A DNA stretch of 64,000 nucleotides from Hyphomicrobiales bacterium (GTDB lineage Bacteria; Pseudomonadota; Alphaproteobacteria; Rhizobiales; Rhizobiaceae), in contig UBJR01000007.1 in the NCBI GenBank assembly GCA_900465675.1, positions 62,001-126,000 on the forward strand. The letters are read 5' to 3'. Position numbers and translations under genes: made by a program. The notes under the pieces are model-generated. The model had not been told where the DNA came from. It searched no databases and was given only the letters and a program-made list of their open reading frames with translations. This document shows positions 17,740 through 26,951 of the stretch, piece after piece. How positions within the stretch are numbered: position 1 is the first letter of the stretch; every line of letters starts with the position of its first letter.

Positions 17740-20492
17740 CGGTTTCTTTCCTTCTGCAGCACGGTGTTCTCCAGATAAAGCTTCCGGCTCGCTGTCGCGC
17801 TCGTCGGGAAACTGATCACGACGCCGACTACCGCCTTGTCGGTTTCGACCATCTCTGGTGTTTCGGGATCGAGCGGATAGAGAATGAGCATTCCGTTCTG
17901 CGGACGACGTCCACGAATGCGCCGTATTTCCGGACCAGCGGGGCGTGTTGCACGGGCCTGCCCGGCTGCATCGCGGATGCGATTGGTTTCGGTGAGCGCA
18001 ACCGCATACTCATCATCCGTCAGATCCAGCGCCTCGTCAGGCGGGTTGAGAATGGATCTGACGATGTAGCGGCCGGCAACTTGGCGGCTTGCGAGCGGGC
18101 GGCGGATCGTGCTGCTGAGCGTGTGACCTGCGACTTTGACCTCGCGCCCGTCACCTGACGGGACGAAGACGGTCCAACTGGAGAGCTCAGCCGGGACCTG
18201 GCGAAGCTGCTCTTCGACATAACCTGCGAGCTGCTGCGATTCGATCTCACGATTCTCGGGCGGGAAACTGAGATTTCTGAGATATGCGGCGACACGCTCT
18301 CCGGGAACATTCTCCCAGACAAGGCCCGATGCAGTCCCTCCTCCTCCCGGCCTTCTTACGCCGTTCTGCGGTGGATCGAGTTGCTCAAGGAAGCTGTCTG
18401 TCGCTGCTGCGTTCTGCTCAAGCAAGCGGCGCTCGGTGTACATCACCGTCTGTATCTTTCCTTCGCCGGCGAAGCCTATCTGCCTTTCAACCGCGTGCCG
18501 CTGCTTGTTCACGGCCGTGACGTTCATCACACTGTGCGATTGTACGCGCAGCCCGTAGTCCTTTGGCGTCTGGAGCATCAGCCGCATGTGTACGAGCTCT
18601 GTACGAAGCTCCTGACTTGCAGTCGCCACATGACGGAACCAGTCCTCCATGTCAGGTGTCGTATAAAGCCTGCAGATGTCGGCAAAGCCACGGCGGTAGC
18701 CGAACCAGCGCCCCATCTGAAGCAGGCTGTCATACTGCTTGCTGATGCGCAGAAAATAGCTCACCATCAGACCCTCTAGGGTGAGGCCGCGCGACAGCTT
18801 ATCGCCACCGATGGCGATGACCGAGAGTCCGGACCCCTTATAGCGGTCGTAGTCAAGAACGCTTTTGGACCGGCCGTTTGCAACGATCACCTGGATCTTG
18901 TCACTCGAGTCCGACAGCACAGTTCTCACGTCGTCCCAGGAGACTGTCCTAATGCCGCGGTCGAAGACGGTGCCCGAAATTTCCGCCGACGTTGGTATGA
19001 AATCTTCGCGCCAAAGAGTTTCGAGCTCAGACAGTGTTTCTACATCCCCGCCTGAGATTCGAGCGCGAAGATCGTCGAGGTAACGCTCGACCTGAACATG
19101 GACTTCACCATGCACGTCCACGAACCTTGATACGTGGATTAGCATCGAGCAGTGGGCGTCCGCCCTGCCACGGGCGGCACGGACTGCGCACGCGAGAACG
19201 AATGCTTTGACCGCTTCCTTCAGGGACGGGGGGAGCTGGCGCTCGCCTTCATAGCGAGGTCGGAGAAATCGATCATGCGGATCAGGTATCCAGAGTTCCC
19301 GCCCTTGATCGACATGACGGACAAGCGGAAGACCGACGTTGCCAATATCGCTGTTCGTCCCGAAGACAGCCGCAGGCCCGAAATAGTCATCGGGTGGCGT
19401 GAGGGCGAAGATGAAGGTGGAAGGAAAAAGATCCAGGCCATACTTCTCTGCCGCGCGAGCATCATGGATCAGGATGTTGGCGAATGGCGTCGCAGTGTAG
19501 GCAACGTAGGCTGAGCGCTTGAACGCCCCAAGGAGTCTTCGGATCTCGCCATTGATGCGGGTAGGGTCGTAGTCCTCGTCAAACGTTCCGTCAGGAAGCG
19601 TGGGCTGGTCCTTTGTGTCGATTGAGGCCTGATCGGCCTCGTCATCGACAAGCAGCAGCGGGGCGCGCCGGAATTCTTCCGGCAACTTGCCGATCCAGCC
19701 GTTGAGATTGCGCAGGATCGTCGCATTCTTCTTCACGACGAAAAGACAGGGCTGATCCAGCGGAGCAAAGTTGGCCTGCCGTGCGAAGGCTACGTTGAAG
19801 TCCCCGTTCGGAGAGGCGAGGGTGAGACTTCCCGCAGTTAGGGCGGGCGGGATCAGGCCGACGCCGATCGCCTTCATCCGGCCGGTGTCCCCCTGGTCTG
19901 GTCTCGTGTCGTAGCCGAGGAAATCCAGCTCAAGCCTCATTTGCGTCTGCAGACGCAGCAGATTATGCATCCCCGCGAGCACGATGATGACCCTGTAGCC
20001 CGCGTCAACACAACGATTGATGAGCCCGGCATAATGTGCGGTCTTGCCGGATTGTACATCACCGACGACTAGGCCACGCCAATTCCAGGGGCCCTCGCGT
20101 TGCGGGTCGTCGAGCAGTTCGACCACCCTCGCAGTGCTGTCCCGAAGCTCTTCTACGGTGCGGACAGGCCAATGGTCTTCCTGCAGCTTCTGAAGATATC
20201 GGCTCATGAAAGGACCGGGGCGACGCTTCTCGCCCACGTACCATTCCCGAGGAACCTCGCGGTCCACGACAGCGACGGCATGTCCTTGCTGCACGACATA
20301 GGCGCCTTCGAGCAGCCTCACCACGCTGTCGATCTCATCCTCAGTAAAGGTGTGACCGGTTCGACGTGCTACGACAGGAATGACCGAACTCACGGTCTCG
20401 CGTATTACTGAGCGGTCTTCGGGGCGGTCATCGGTCGAGGTCAGCAGCTGACGGGCCATGTTCGTCAGCGTAAGGATCGCGCCGTCACTCAT
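17736..20492 (-). CDS. Z1 domain helicase-like ATPase
   Basis: A 918-residue Z1 protein. Residues 144-151 are a Walker A (GDVQSGKT), LLLVDDEADQAS at about 280-290 is Walker B, YTATPFANIL at about 332-341 matches superfamily-II motif III, and GGDKLSRGLTLEGL with QMGRWFGYRRGF form the C-terminal helicase-like motifs and arginine finger. Z1 proteins are predicted ATP-driven DNA translocases found with GHKL ATPases in restriction-modification loci. An in-frame codon at 20513 is possible, but ATG 20492 is preferred because it overlaps the GHKL stop as ATGAGTGA. Third-largest protein-coding gene of the window and the probable motor of the system. Confidence 0.92.
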   Translation of the reverse strand: MSDGAILTLTNMARQLLTSTDDRPEDRSVIRETVSSVIPVVARRTGHTFTEDEIDSVVRLLEGAYVVQQGHAVAVVDREVPREWYVGEKRRPGPFMSRYLQKLQEDHWPVRTVEELRDSTARVVELLDDPQREGPWNWRGLVVGDVQSGKTAHYAGLINRCVDAGYRVIIVLAGMHNLLRLQTQMRLELDFLGYDTRPDQGDTGRMKAIGVGLIPPALTAGSLTLASPNGDFNVAFARQANFAPLDQPCLFVVKKNATILRNLNGWIGKLPEEFRRAPLLLVDDEADQASIDTKDQPTLPDGTFDEDYDPTRINGEIRRLLGAFKRSAYVAYTATPFANILIHDARAAEKYGLDLFPSTFIFALTPPDDYFGPAAVFGTNSDIGNVGLPLVRHVDQGRELWIPDPHDRFLRPRYEGERQLPPSLKEAVKAFVLACAVRAARGRADAHCSMLIHVSRFVDVHGEVHVQVERYLDDLRARISGGDVETLSELETLWREDFIPTSAEISGTVFDRGIRTVSWDDVRTVLSDSSDKIQVIVANGRSKSVLDYDRYKGSGLSVIAIGGDKLSRGLTLEGLMVSYFLRISKQYDSLLQMGRWFGYRRGFADICRLYTTPDMEDWFRHVATASQELRTELVHMRLMLQTPKDYGLRVQSHSVMNVTAVNKQRHAVERQIGFAGEGKIQTVMYTERRLLEQNAAATDSFLEQLDPPQNGVRRPGGGGTASGLVWENVPGERVAAYLRNLSFPPENREIESQQLAGYVEEQLRQVPAELSSWTVFVPSGDGREVKVAGHTLSSTIRRPLASRQVAGRYIVRSILNPPDEALDLTDDEYAVALTETNRIRDAAGQARATRPAGPEIRRIRGRRPQNGMLILYPLDPETPEMVETDKAVVGVVISFPTSATASRKLYLENTVLQKERNR

Positions 20493-21969
20493 CGGCAGTT
20501 TCCAGCTTGGCAAGAACGGCCTTCTTCAGCTCAGGGCCATCGAGCCGCAGGGTGCGAAGCAGTCCCTCCAGAACCTCCCCAGGGCTGCGGCTTCCACGCG
20601 TGTTCTGGATTGCCGTTACGAGATCGTCGACCAGGAGCCCATCTACGGCTTCCGGCGAACTTGCCGCCTCGACGTTCTCGGAGATATCTAGCCAGATCCG
20701 CTCAACCGGCACTGAACGCTCAATGAGCGTGATAGCCGTCCGTGCCAAGCGCTTTGTCGCAGCGTCGCCAGCGAGCAGCTGCGCGATGACGGGATGTTCG
20801 CGATTGATGCGGTACCGCCTCTTTCCGGAACGATGCTCTTCATTCCAGATGGCTGCCTCCGCGTCCTTTTTCTGAGCCGGCGAACGGATCTGACCACCTC
20901 GCCACGCAAAGACTTCGCGAGCCCGCTCCCTGCACTGGCCGCCCAAAGCAGAGAGACGTGCACGTAGCGCAGCCGGCGGTCGCGCGCGCGCCTTTCGCAC
21001 GTCGATGCGCCATTGAGCATCCGCGCTCTGGGGCAGGTCAATGGAGATCCGGGCGAGACGACTGCTTTCGTCCTTCGTCCATTCCCGATGTCCGCCGAGG
21101 CCCAGCCAGCTGCCAGCAACGACAAGCCGTTTTGCACGGTAGACATAGAACCCCTGGCGCTCGGCCCAGCCGCCTGGACCTCCAGCAGCTGTGAATTCGT
21201 TCTCGTTGGCAAACCTGTCGCGATGAGGCAGTACGAACGGTGATACCTGGACAGCCAGCGCTCCTGATCCAATCCTGCCTGCGCCGAGCGGACGTGTGGC
21301 CGGATGCGTCCGCAGCATTGGATCCCATGCGGCAACCGGTCGTCCGTTGATCGTGATCCGGATCCGACGAGCATCACCATCAAGAAAGCGATGAAAGACC
21401 ATGGCGAAATGGTCGCGCACATCCCTGATTTTGGCGAAAAATCCCTCTTTGTCGAGGCCGAAGAACCCGCCAAGCTCGTCCATGCGTTCGAGAGCAACAA
21501 GGGTTCCATCGGCATCCTTCGGAGCATCAACGTACTCGAAAGCATCTGGAAGCGTATCTGTTTCGACACACCAGCTTCGCGAAGAACGTACCTTCTCGAT
21601 ATCCCAGCACATGCTTGACGTGATGCCATCGTGCCTGCTGACGACAGTCAGACGCTGGCATTGAGAGAGCGAAGCGGTCTTCATTCCAAGTCCGAACCGG
21701 CCCAGATCATGCGCTCCGCGTTCGACGCCCTCGTCGCCGCCGAAACGCATGCCGTTCTCGAGCACCTCGAATGTCATGCCCTTGCCGTCATCGCGTACGC
21801 CGATACGCGGATTTCCCTCATTCCAATCGATGCTGAGCTCCACATGATCTGCCCCAGCCGATATGGAATTGTCGATCAGGTCGGCGAGCGCGGTCTCTGG
21901 CGAATAACCAAAGCCGCGCAGCGATTTCAGCAGGGCTCCAGCATGAGGTGCTATCTCAATCGTCTTCAC
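20485..21969 (-). CDS. GHKL (MutL/MORC/Hsp90-like) ATPase
   Basis: A 494-residue protein with a Bergerat ATP-binding fold in its N-terminal 200 residues. The N-box is ALADLIDNSISAGA (N34 as magnesium ligand), the first glycine box RIGVRDDGKGM (D60, G62, G64), and the second GRFGLGMKTASLSQ. A transducer-like region follows (RIRITINGRPVAAWDP). The frame is open to 22170, but that would overlap dcm; GTG 21969 preceded by GCGGGGGGTGAA gives a natural N-terminus (MKTIEIAPHAGALLKSLRGF). MORC/MutL-like ATPases dimerise on ATP binding and clamp DNA. The stop overlaps the Z1 start, so the two ATPases are probably made together. Confidence 0.92.
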   Translation of the reverse strand: MKTIEIAPHAGALLKSLRGFGYSPETALADLIDNSISAGADHVELSIDWNEGNPRIGVRDDGKGMTFEVLENGMRFGGDEGVERGAHDLGRFGLGMKTASLSQCQRLTVVSRHDGITSSMCWDIEKVRSSRSWCVETDTLPDAFEYVDAPKDADGTLVALERMDELGGFFGLDKEGFFAKIRDVRDHFAMVFHRFLDGDARRIRITINGRPVAAWDPMLRTHPATRPLGAGRIGSGALAVQVSPFVLPHRDRFANENEFTAAGGPGGWAERQGFYVYRAKRLVVAGSWLGLGGHREWTKDESSRLARISIDLPQSADAQWRIDVRKARARPPAALRARLSALGGQCRERAREVFAWRGGQIRSPAQKKDAEAAIWNEEHRSGKRRYRINREHPVIAQLLAGDAATKRLARTAITLIERSVPVERIWLDISENVEAASSPEAVDGLLVDDLVTAIQNTRGSRSPGEVLEGLLRTLRLDGPELKKAVLAKLETADE

Positions 21970-22051
21970 TTCACCCCCCGCACGCTGCAGTATTGTCCCA
22001 CGCCAAGCCGAGCTTGTTGATAATTGCCAATCGGCCGTCGGGGACCGGCGC

Positions 22052-23533
22052 TCAGGCAGCTTTCCCCTGCTGTCCATCCTCCGCAAAGACCTGCTCCAGT
22101 GCCCCTTCGATTTCACGGCGCATGTGTTGACCGATGGCCATAGCGAGCATGGGAGGGACAGCGTTGCCAATCTGTCGGAACCCGGCGTTCATGGCACCGG
22201 CGAAACGGAAGCCGTCAGGAAAGGACTGAAGGCGCGCTGCTTCTCGCACGGAGATCGTGCGCTGCTGTCGGCTGTCCCAGTGAATGTGCGAGTAGCTGTC
22301 CTTGCCAAGATGAGCGGTCAGGGTCCGGGAGGGCGAAGTAGGCTCAAGCTTCCACCATTTGTTCGGAAATTTTCCAGGATCGTACGGAGGAACGTGTTTC
22401 CCTCGGAGATCGGTCCACTCCTCACTTCCTTCCTGCGGCCTTGTCCGGCCTTTGGACAGCGCTTCCTCGAAGATCTGTTCAGCTATCTTCAGCGCCCTTG
22501 GATAATCTGCCCCAGCGGGCATTCGTCGGAAGATGGCAAAGTCGCGGGGCGTCAGCCGGACGAGGTGTCCGTCCGTGGTCTCCTGGCATTCAAACCCTGG
22601 CCACTCCCGCATGCGACGCGCATAGCCCGAAACCTCGGCAGAGCTTCGATAAGGCAGAAGCTGACCGAGTTTGCGCCGCCGCATGCTGCCAGGGTCACGG
22701 TAATGTTCCGAGATAAATGGAAGATCAGATAGCGCCGACCGCACGGACACCGCACCCGGAAGACCTTCTGCCGCGGCTGGGATAGGATGGAAGTGCGAGC
22801 CTGAGGCAGGAATGAACTTCAGCGCTACCGCTCTCGCGCCCTCATAGCCGGAAGGCAGTTCCGCAGCGTGGGAGGGGTCCGGGAAGGTCGGGGTAACTCC
22901 AAGTGTGCGATCATAGGCGATCAGAAAGAGACGCTCGCGCATTTGAGGGACGCCGTAGAAGGCCGAGTTGAGCAGCGTATAGCTTGTCTGGTACCCAAGG
23001 CCGTCCAGTGTTTCACAGATCTCCTCCGGAACGTTGTGCCCCCCGAAGTTCAGAATATCCGGCACGTTCTCGATGATGATGACAACGGGCTCTACGGCGC
23101 GGACGTATTCCAGAAAGCGACGATACAGACGCGCTCTTGGATCATTGCGAAAAGCATCATCATCCCCGGCTACCGACCGCAGCTTCGAACGACCGATACG
23201 TGCAAATGCCTGGCAAGGCAGGCCAGCGGCAAGTACGTCAAAGGCACCCGAAGCATCCGGAAGACCGAGGTCGGCCGCGAGGTTCTCCGCACTGCAGTCC
23301 ACCATGTCCCGGGGCTGCCTCCATTGCTCGGCAGCAACCCCTTCCGGCGGCGCGAAGTTGAGAGCGTAGGTGGAGGCCGCTGTAGCATCCTGCTCCACGT
23401 GACCTACCAGCTGAAAGCCTGCTGCATGAAGACCGAGGGACATGCCTCCGCAGCCCGAGCAGAGCTCAAGGACCCGGGGGAGTTCGTTTCGTCTCAGTCG
23501 CTGCAGCTTGGCAAGACGGATCGCTGAAGTCAC
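22052..23533 (-). CDS. dcm: DNA (cytosine-5-)-methyltransferase
   Basis: A 493-residue C5-cytosine methyltransferase with all main motifs: I (VLELCSGCGGMSLGLHAAGF), IV with the nucleophile (AAGLPCQAFARIG, C107), VI (VVIIIENVPDIL), VIII (VPQMRERLFLIA), IX (SRTLTAHLGKD) and X (FRQIGNAVPPMLA). It methylates a specific site to protect host DNA; the recognition sequence cannot be read from the protein. GTG 23533 is chosen over the ATG at 23593: it overlaps the vsr stop as GTGA, has GGAGAATAT in front and removes a 64-base overlap. Second gene of the operon. Confidence 0.95.
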   Translation of the reverse strand: MTSAIRLAKLQRLRRNELPRVLELCSGCGGMSLGLHAAGFQLVGHVEQDATAASTYALNFAPPEGVAAEQWRQPRDMVDCSAENLAADLGLPDASGAFDVLAAGLPCQAFARIGRSKLRSVAGDDDAFRNDPRARLYRRFLEYVRAVEPVVIIIENVPDILNFGGHNVPEEICETLDGLGYQTSYTLLNSAFYGVPQMRERLFLIAYDRTLGVTPTFPDPSHAAELPSGYEGARAVALKFIPASGSHFHPIPAAAEGLPGAVSVRSALSDLPFISEHYRDPGSMRRRKLGQLLPYRSSAEVSGYARRMREWPGFECQETTDGHLVRLTPRDFAIFRRMPAGADYPRALKIAEQIFEEALSKGRTRPQEGSEEWTDLRGKHVPPYDPGKFPNKWWKLEPTSPSRTLTAHLGKDSYSHIHWDSRQQRTISVREAARLQSFPDGFRFAGAMNAGFRQIGNAVPPMLAMAIGQHMRREIEGALEQVFAEDGQQGKAA

Positions 23534-23940
23534 GGCATATTCTCCAGCAATTTCTGCAGATCGGCTGCCAGTTCCGCTTTCCTGGTCTGACATTCCCAGA
23601 TCACTCTCGGCTTCCAGCCCAGCTCCTGCAGCTTGTCGACCGCTTGACTGTCGCGTTCGATATTACGTTCGAACTTTCCTTGCCAGAATTTTTCGTTCGA
23701 TTTCGGCACGTATGCCAAGCGGCAGCCCTTATGCCTATGCCAGAAACATCCGTGTACGAAAAGCGCGATCCTCCGGCCTGGAAATACGAGATCAGGGCTT
23801 CCGGGCAAGTCCTTCCTGTGAAGTCGGAAGCGATAACCGAGGGCGTGGGCTGTCCGTCGCACGAGCATTTCAGGTTTGGTATTTCGTCCTCGAATCCGGG
23901 ACATGACTTCGGAGCGCTGCTCCCTGGAAAGGATATCCAT
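23530..23940 (-). CDS. vsr: very short patch repair endonuclease
   Basis: A 136-residue Vsr protein. It nicks beside T:G mismatches created by deamination of 5-methylcytosine. Visible family features are SREQRSEVMSRIRGRNTKPE, the catalytic PGSPDLVFP (D50), and FVHGCFWHRHKGC (H63, H68, zinc-ligand Cys/His), with C117 in IWECQTR. A GTG at 23964 is an alternative start; ATG 23940 gives the usual N-terminus MDILSREQRS. First gene of the eight-gene operon; its stop overlaps the dcm start. The pairing with dcm repairs mutations the methyltransferase would otherwise cause. Confidence 0.95.
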   Translation of the reverse strand: MDILSREQRSEVMSRIRGRNTKPEMLVRRTAHALGYRFRLHRKDLPGSPDLVFPGRRIALFVHGCFWHRHKGCRLAYVPKSNEKFWQGKFERNIERDSQAVDKLQELGWKPRVIWECQTRKAELAADLQKLLENMP

Positions 23941-24263
23941 TAGTTTTCCCCAGGTACTATACACGCTCTACCTGAATCGCCGGCGCTTTGCTAGAGTTTA
24001 GATCGCATTTCCATAACCTTTCCAGTGATATCGCACCGATAGATCTGTTTGATTTTGCCGGTTAATCCTGTCGCGATACGAGGGAATGAATTGATAGCTG
24101 GAAGCTACGGTTCTGTGGTTCGATTTCCCATCAAGGCGTCGGCCCGGAATTGTTCGGTCTCATGTTCAAGTCGCCCCGGATCCAGGAAAGAGCTCCGATA
24201 GCCATGGAGATCTGTCGCTGAGTCGATGGCGGCGCCAATAGCGACTGACTGTAGGCAACGCGC
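23941..24263. other. AT-richer spacer between the two defence operons, probable vsr promoter
   Basis: About 320 bases without a supported gene. It is visibly richer in A and T than its surroundings. On the minus strand, TATAGT about 15 bases before the vsr ATG resembles a -10 box, but I see no good -35 partner. The 3' end of the patatin operon lies at the other side. No tRNA, attachment site or direct repeat is recognised here. Confidence 0.4.
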
Positions 24264-25970
24264 TCAATAATCCATCCTGGCTACCGAGCGAATCCTGCTG
24301 CGGCTGATTGGCAGATGGTCTGCAAACCCATCGAGCGGCTGCGAAGCCCGAAACTTCTCGCCTAGGGCTGCAATCGCCTCCGCGCGATCGCGCAAGACGC
24401 GACGTTCCTCTTCCGTCAGTTCCTTATAGGAAGATGGAGAATACTCGGTCGCGATCGCTGCATAACTTAGCGAGCCGGGTTCGGGTGCCTCCGCGTAGGC
24501 ACTCGCGAAGTCGCGCAACATTTCTTCAAGTGCCCGCACTTCGACCAGGTAACGTCGCCACTTATGTTCGTTGAGGTCGAAGTCGCTATTGATGAGGTCT
24601 CCCGCGGTCTCCCCAAAACCGGTCAGCTGTGTAATGCGGGCGGGCGGCATCTCAAGATTGAGCCCACCCTCTTCCGTCTTCAGATAGACCGTCACGATCC
24701 GTTCGCGATAGCCGGCGAGGATCGACTGGAGCGAATCCTGCCAGTCCTTCGCGCTGTCGAAGAGTGCGAACACGAAGCCGATAAGGCTGGCAAAGCCCCG
24801 CGTTGGCAGTAGTTGTCCCTGTGTCGCCCTTGCTGGGAGAACCACCCGCGTTTCGCCGGTAGTGCCCGGCTTTTCTCGCCTGGGATTGTATTCGCCAAGG
24901 GAGATGCCAAAGGTCGGACGGGACGGCAGGAACTGGTCGAAGAAGTGCACCGGGAAGTTGGAAGACAAGCCACCATCGGAAAACATGCAGCGGACGAGTT
25001 TGCGCTCATCGTCTACGCCAACAAGCGTGTAGTCGTTTCGATAAAGCGGGACGGCAGAAATCAACGCCGGGAAGCTGAGGCTCATGCGCGCCAGAACCAC
25101 GAGCGGGAGGTTTTCAATCTTGAAGGGGTAAAGATCCGTCGATCCCTGCTTTGGCACCGTCAGCATCGCGTCGACAACCCGGCCCGGGAAGAGCGTTCGA
25201 AACTCCCGCTCCGAAAAATAATGCAGGTTGTTCTGCATCGGCAGCACGTAGGGGCGGTGCGACGTGATGTCCGTCGTCACAGTCCGAACCGTGATTCCGC
25301 GCATTTCCAGGTCCCTGATGCCGAGGGGCGCGCCTGTTGTTGGATGCCCCGCGACAAGATCGATCGTATCGGCCAGCCATTCGGTCAGGGCCGGGTGTCC
25401 AACCGGCGAATAGGCTTGCGTCATGCCGTTGCAGAGACCGTAGTCGGCTCCTGGAAGACGTCGAGCAACATCGCGCGCGAAGACAAAGCATGCGGTGGCA
25501 ACAGGGAAAAGCACGAGCAGGAATAGAAACAAGAGGACTGCGAGGATTGTCGCCGGTATCGAATGCGAGATCAACGGGATCATGATGGCGACAATGACGG
25601 CAGGCATGAGACCGGCCAGCGCTGGCATCGCATAGCCTTTTAAAAGCGCAAGGACTGTACCCGCGATGCTTTTCGACATGACCGCCAGCATCAGATTGAA
25701 GACCGGTCGCAGTTCCGGGCGGGGCTGAAATTTCTCCAGGAGTGTTGCTGACAGCTGTTTTGGAAGTGCCTCGATCTTCTCGAAGCCGCCGTCGGCTCGC
25801 CCGTACTCGGCCGCCGCCGTAACGACCGCGGCAATCGCACCGGCAGATGTGCCGCCGATATTGCGAAAGCGATATTTATGCGAGAGTTTTACTACTGCCT
25901 TCGGATAAACCACTCCGCTGGTGATCCCGCCTTTCATGACGAGGTCGCAGCTCTGTTCAGGCGCGCTCAT
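24264..25970 (-). CDS. patatin-like phospholipase with two membrane segments
   Basis: A 568-residue patatin-type acyl hydrolase. The oxyanion-hole loop is VMKGGITSGVVYPKA, the nucleophile is Ser42 in GGTSAGAIAA, and the catalytic Asp332 is in CMFSDGGLSSNFPV. Two long hydrophobic segments (about residues 114-134 and 138-165) lie between the Ser and Asp halves and should anchor the enzyme in the membrane, next to its lipid substrate. In anti-phage systems, patatins act as effectors that degrade the cell membrane. Its ATG lies 12 bases after the stop of the HNH gene, so it is the last gene of a three-gene operon. Confidence 0.9.
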   Translation of the reverse strand: MSAPEQSCDLVMKGGITSGVVYPKAVVKLSHKYRFRNIGGTSAGAIAAVVTAAAEYGRADGGFEKIEALPKQLSATLLEKFQPRPELRPVFNLMLAVMSKSIAGTVLALLKGYAMPALAGLMPAVIVAIMIPLISHSIPATILAVLLFLFLLVLFPVATACFVFARDVARRLPGADYGLCNGMTQAYSPVGHPALTEWLADTIDLVAGHPTTGAPLGIRDLEMRGITVRTVTTDITSHRPYVLPMQNNLHYFSEREFRTLFPGRVVDAMLTVPKQGSTDLYPFKIENLPLVVLARMSLSFPALISAVPLYRNDYTLVGVDDERKLVRCMFSDGGLSSNFPVHFFDQFLPSRPTFGISLGEYNPRREKPGTTGETRVVLPARATQGQLLPTRGFASLIGFVFALFDSAKDWQDSLQSILAGYRERIVTVYLKTEEGGLNLEMPPARITQLTGFGETAGDLINSDFDLNEHKWRRYLVEVRALEEMLRDFASAYAEAPEPGSLSYAAIATEYSPSSYKELTEEERRVLRDRAEAIAALGEKFRASQPLDGFADHLPISRSRIRSVARMDY

Positions 25971-25982
25971 GTCCCATCCCCC

Positions 25983-26951
25983 TCAGTTAGTTATGAGCGT
26001 CTTCGACCAAGCCTTCACGAGGCTCGAGTAGGGCTGGTCCGGCTCCGCCATCGCACGGATTTCGTCGAGGATCTGGTTGATCAGGAGATCGAGCCGTGCG
26101 CCCATCGTCTTGTTCTTTTGATCACGGCTGGCAAGCAGTGTCTCCGAGATCTTGCCGATTTCGTCGATCAATCGGCTCAGGAAATCGAGCTTGCGCAGGA
26201 TCCGGGTTCGCTCCTGGACCAATCCAAGCCGATTCAGACCATAGACATGGATCGATGTTAGGCCCCGTCGTGAAGGGACGTTGTCCTTGAGACTCGGAAG
26301 GACGAGGCCAAGGGGATCGCCACGGTCGACGTGGAACACCAGATGCTCCTCCGGATCGTCCAGACACGGATTGATCAGGTCTGGCTGCTCATCGATGCCG
26401 GGTGAGTCCGCCGTCGCCCTGGCCGCGCCGGCGATTGGAAACAGATCCTGCTTGCCGAACGATGCCTTGGCGCCTTGCATCTCGGGCGCCGCCAGCAGTT
26501 GCTCGAGGCTCTCGGGGAATGTCGGCAAGTCCTGCCATCGCCTGCGATTGCAATCAATGCAGCTCGGCAGCAGGTTGTCCCATACCATTGCAAGCCACCA
26601 GTAGCCGGGATGATTGGCAACGCCGGCGATGCGACCCTTCGGCCGGTAATGTTCGACATCGACCGGCGCCTGATTGGCATATCGGCTTTCGCAATAGGCG
26701 CACTTGCCGAAGAACAGTTTGTCGAGCGCGTATTTGACCGCTTCGTCGGAATAGGCGCTAAAATGGAACGCCTTTTTCTTCTTCTTCCGTGCTTTCGTGG
26801 CTGGGGCAGGGGCGCCAGCCACTGCCGCAGCTTCCGTCTTTGCCTGCGCCTCGAAGAAGATCTTCGCCTTAGCCAGTTCCTTACCGCCGCGGCTCTTTTC
26901 TCCGACAAGGACCGTCGGCGCCGAAACCAGGGCCCGATCGACGCGCCGCAT
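25983..26951 (-). CDS. HNH endonuclease (Septu PtuB/TIGR02646-like)
   Basis: A 322-residue HNH nuclease. The treble-clef motif is complete: CAYCES (C84, C87), VDVEHYRPKG (E100-H101), GYWWLAMVWDNLLPSC (N126) and CIDCNRRR (C131, C134, N135). A lysine-rich linker (residues about 54-61) precedes it. The N-terminus MRRVDR...APTVL is shared with the upstream ATPase gene product, MRYVERTPSPPAAL. Its start overlaps the ATPase stop by one base (TAATG). In Septu-type systems an HNH protein of this kind cleaves DNA under control of an AAA ATPase. The phage role here is inferred. Confidence 0.9.
   Translation of the reverse strand: MRRVDRALVSAPTVLVGEKSRGGKELAKAKIFFEAQAKTEAAAVAGAPAPATKARKKKKKAFHFSAYSDEAVKYALDKLFFGKCAYCESRYANQAPVDVEHYRPKGRIAGVANHPGYWWLAMVWDNLLPSCIDCNRRRWQDLPTFPESLEQLLAAPEMQGAKASFGKQDLFPIAGAARATADSPGIDEQPDLINPCLDDPEEHLVFHVDRGDPLGLVLPSLKDNVPSRRGLTSIHVYGLNRLGLVQERTRILRKLDFLSRLIDEIGKISETLLASRDQKNKTMGARLDLLINQILDEIRAMAEPDQPYSSLVKAWSKTLITN

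Noticed and set aside
21970..22170. N-terminal extension of the GHKL ATPase into dcm
   Set aside because: The extension is not similar to GHKL proteins and would overlap dcm; GTG 21969 has a good ribosome binding site and starts directly before the conserved N-terminus.
23534..23593. Longer dcm start at ATG 23593
   Set aside because: It needs a 64-base overlap with vsr, whereas GTG 23533 gives a GTGA overlap like the other junctions and has GGAGAATAT at the right distance. The longer form is not excluded.
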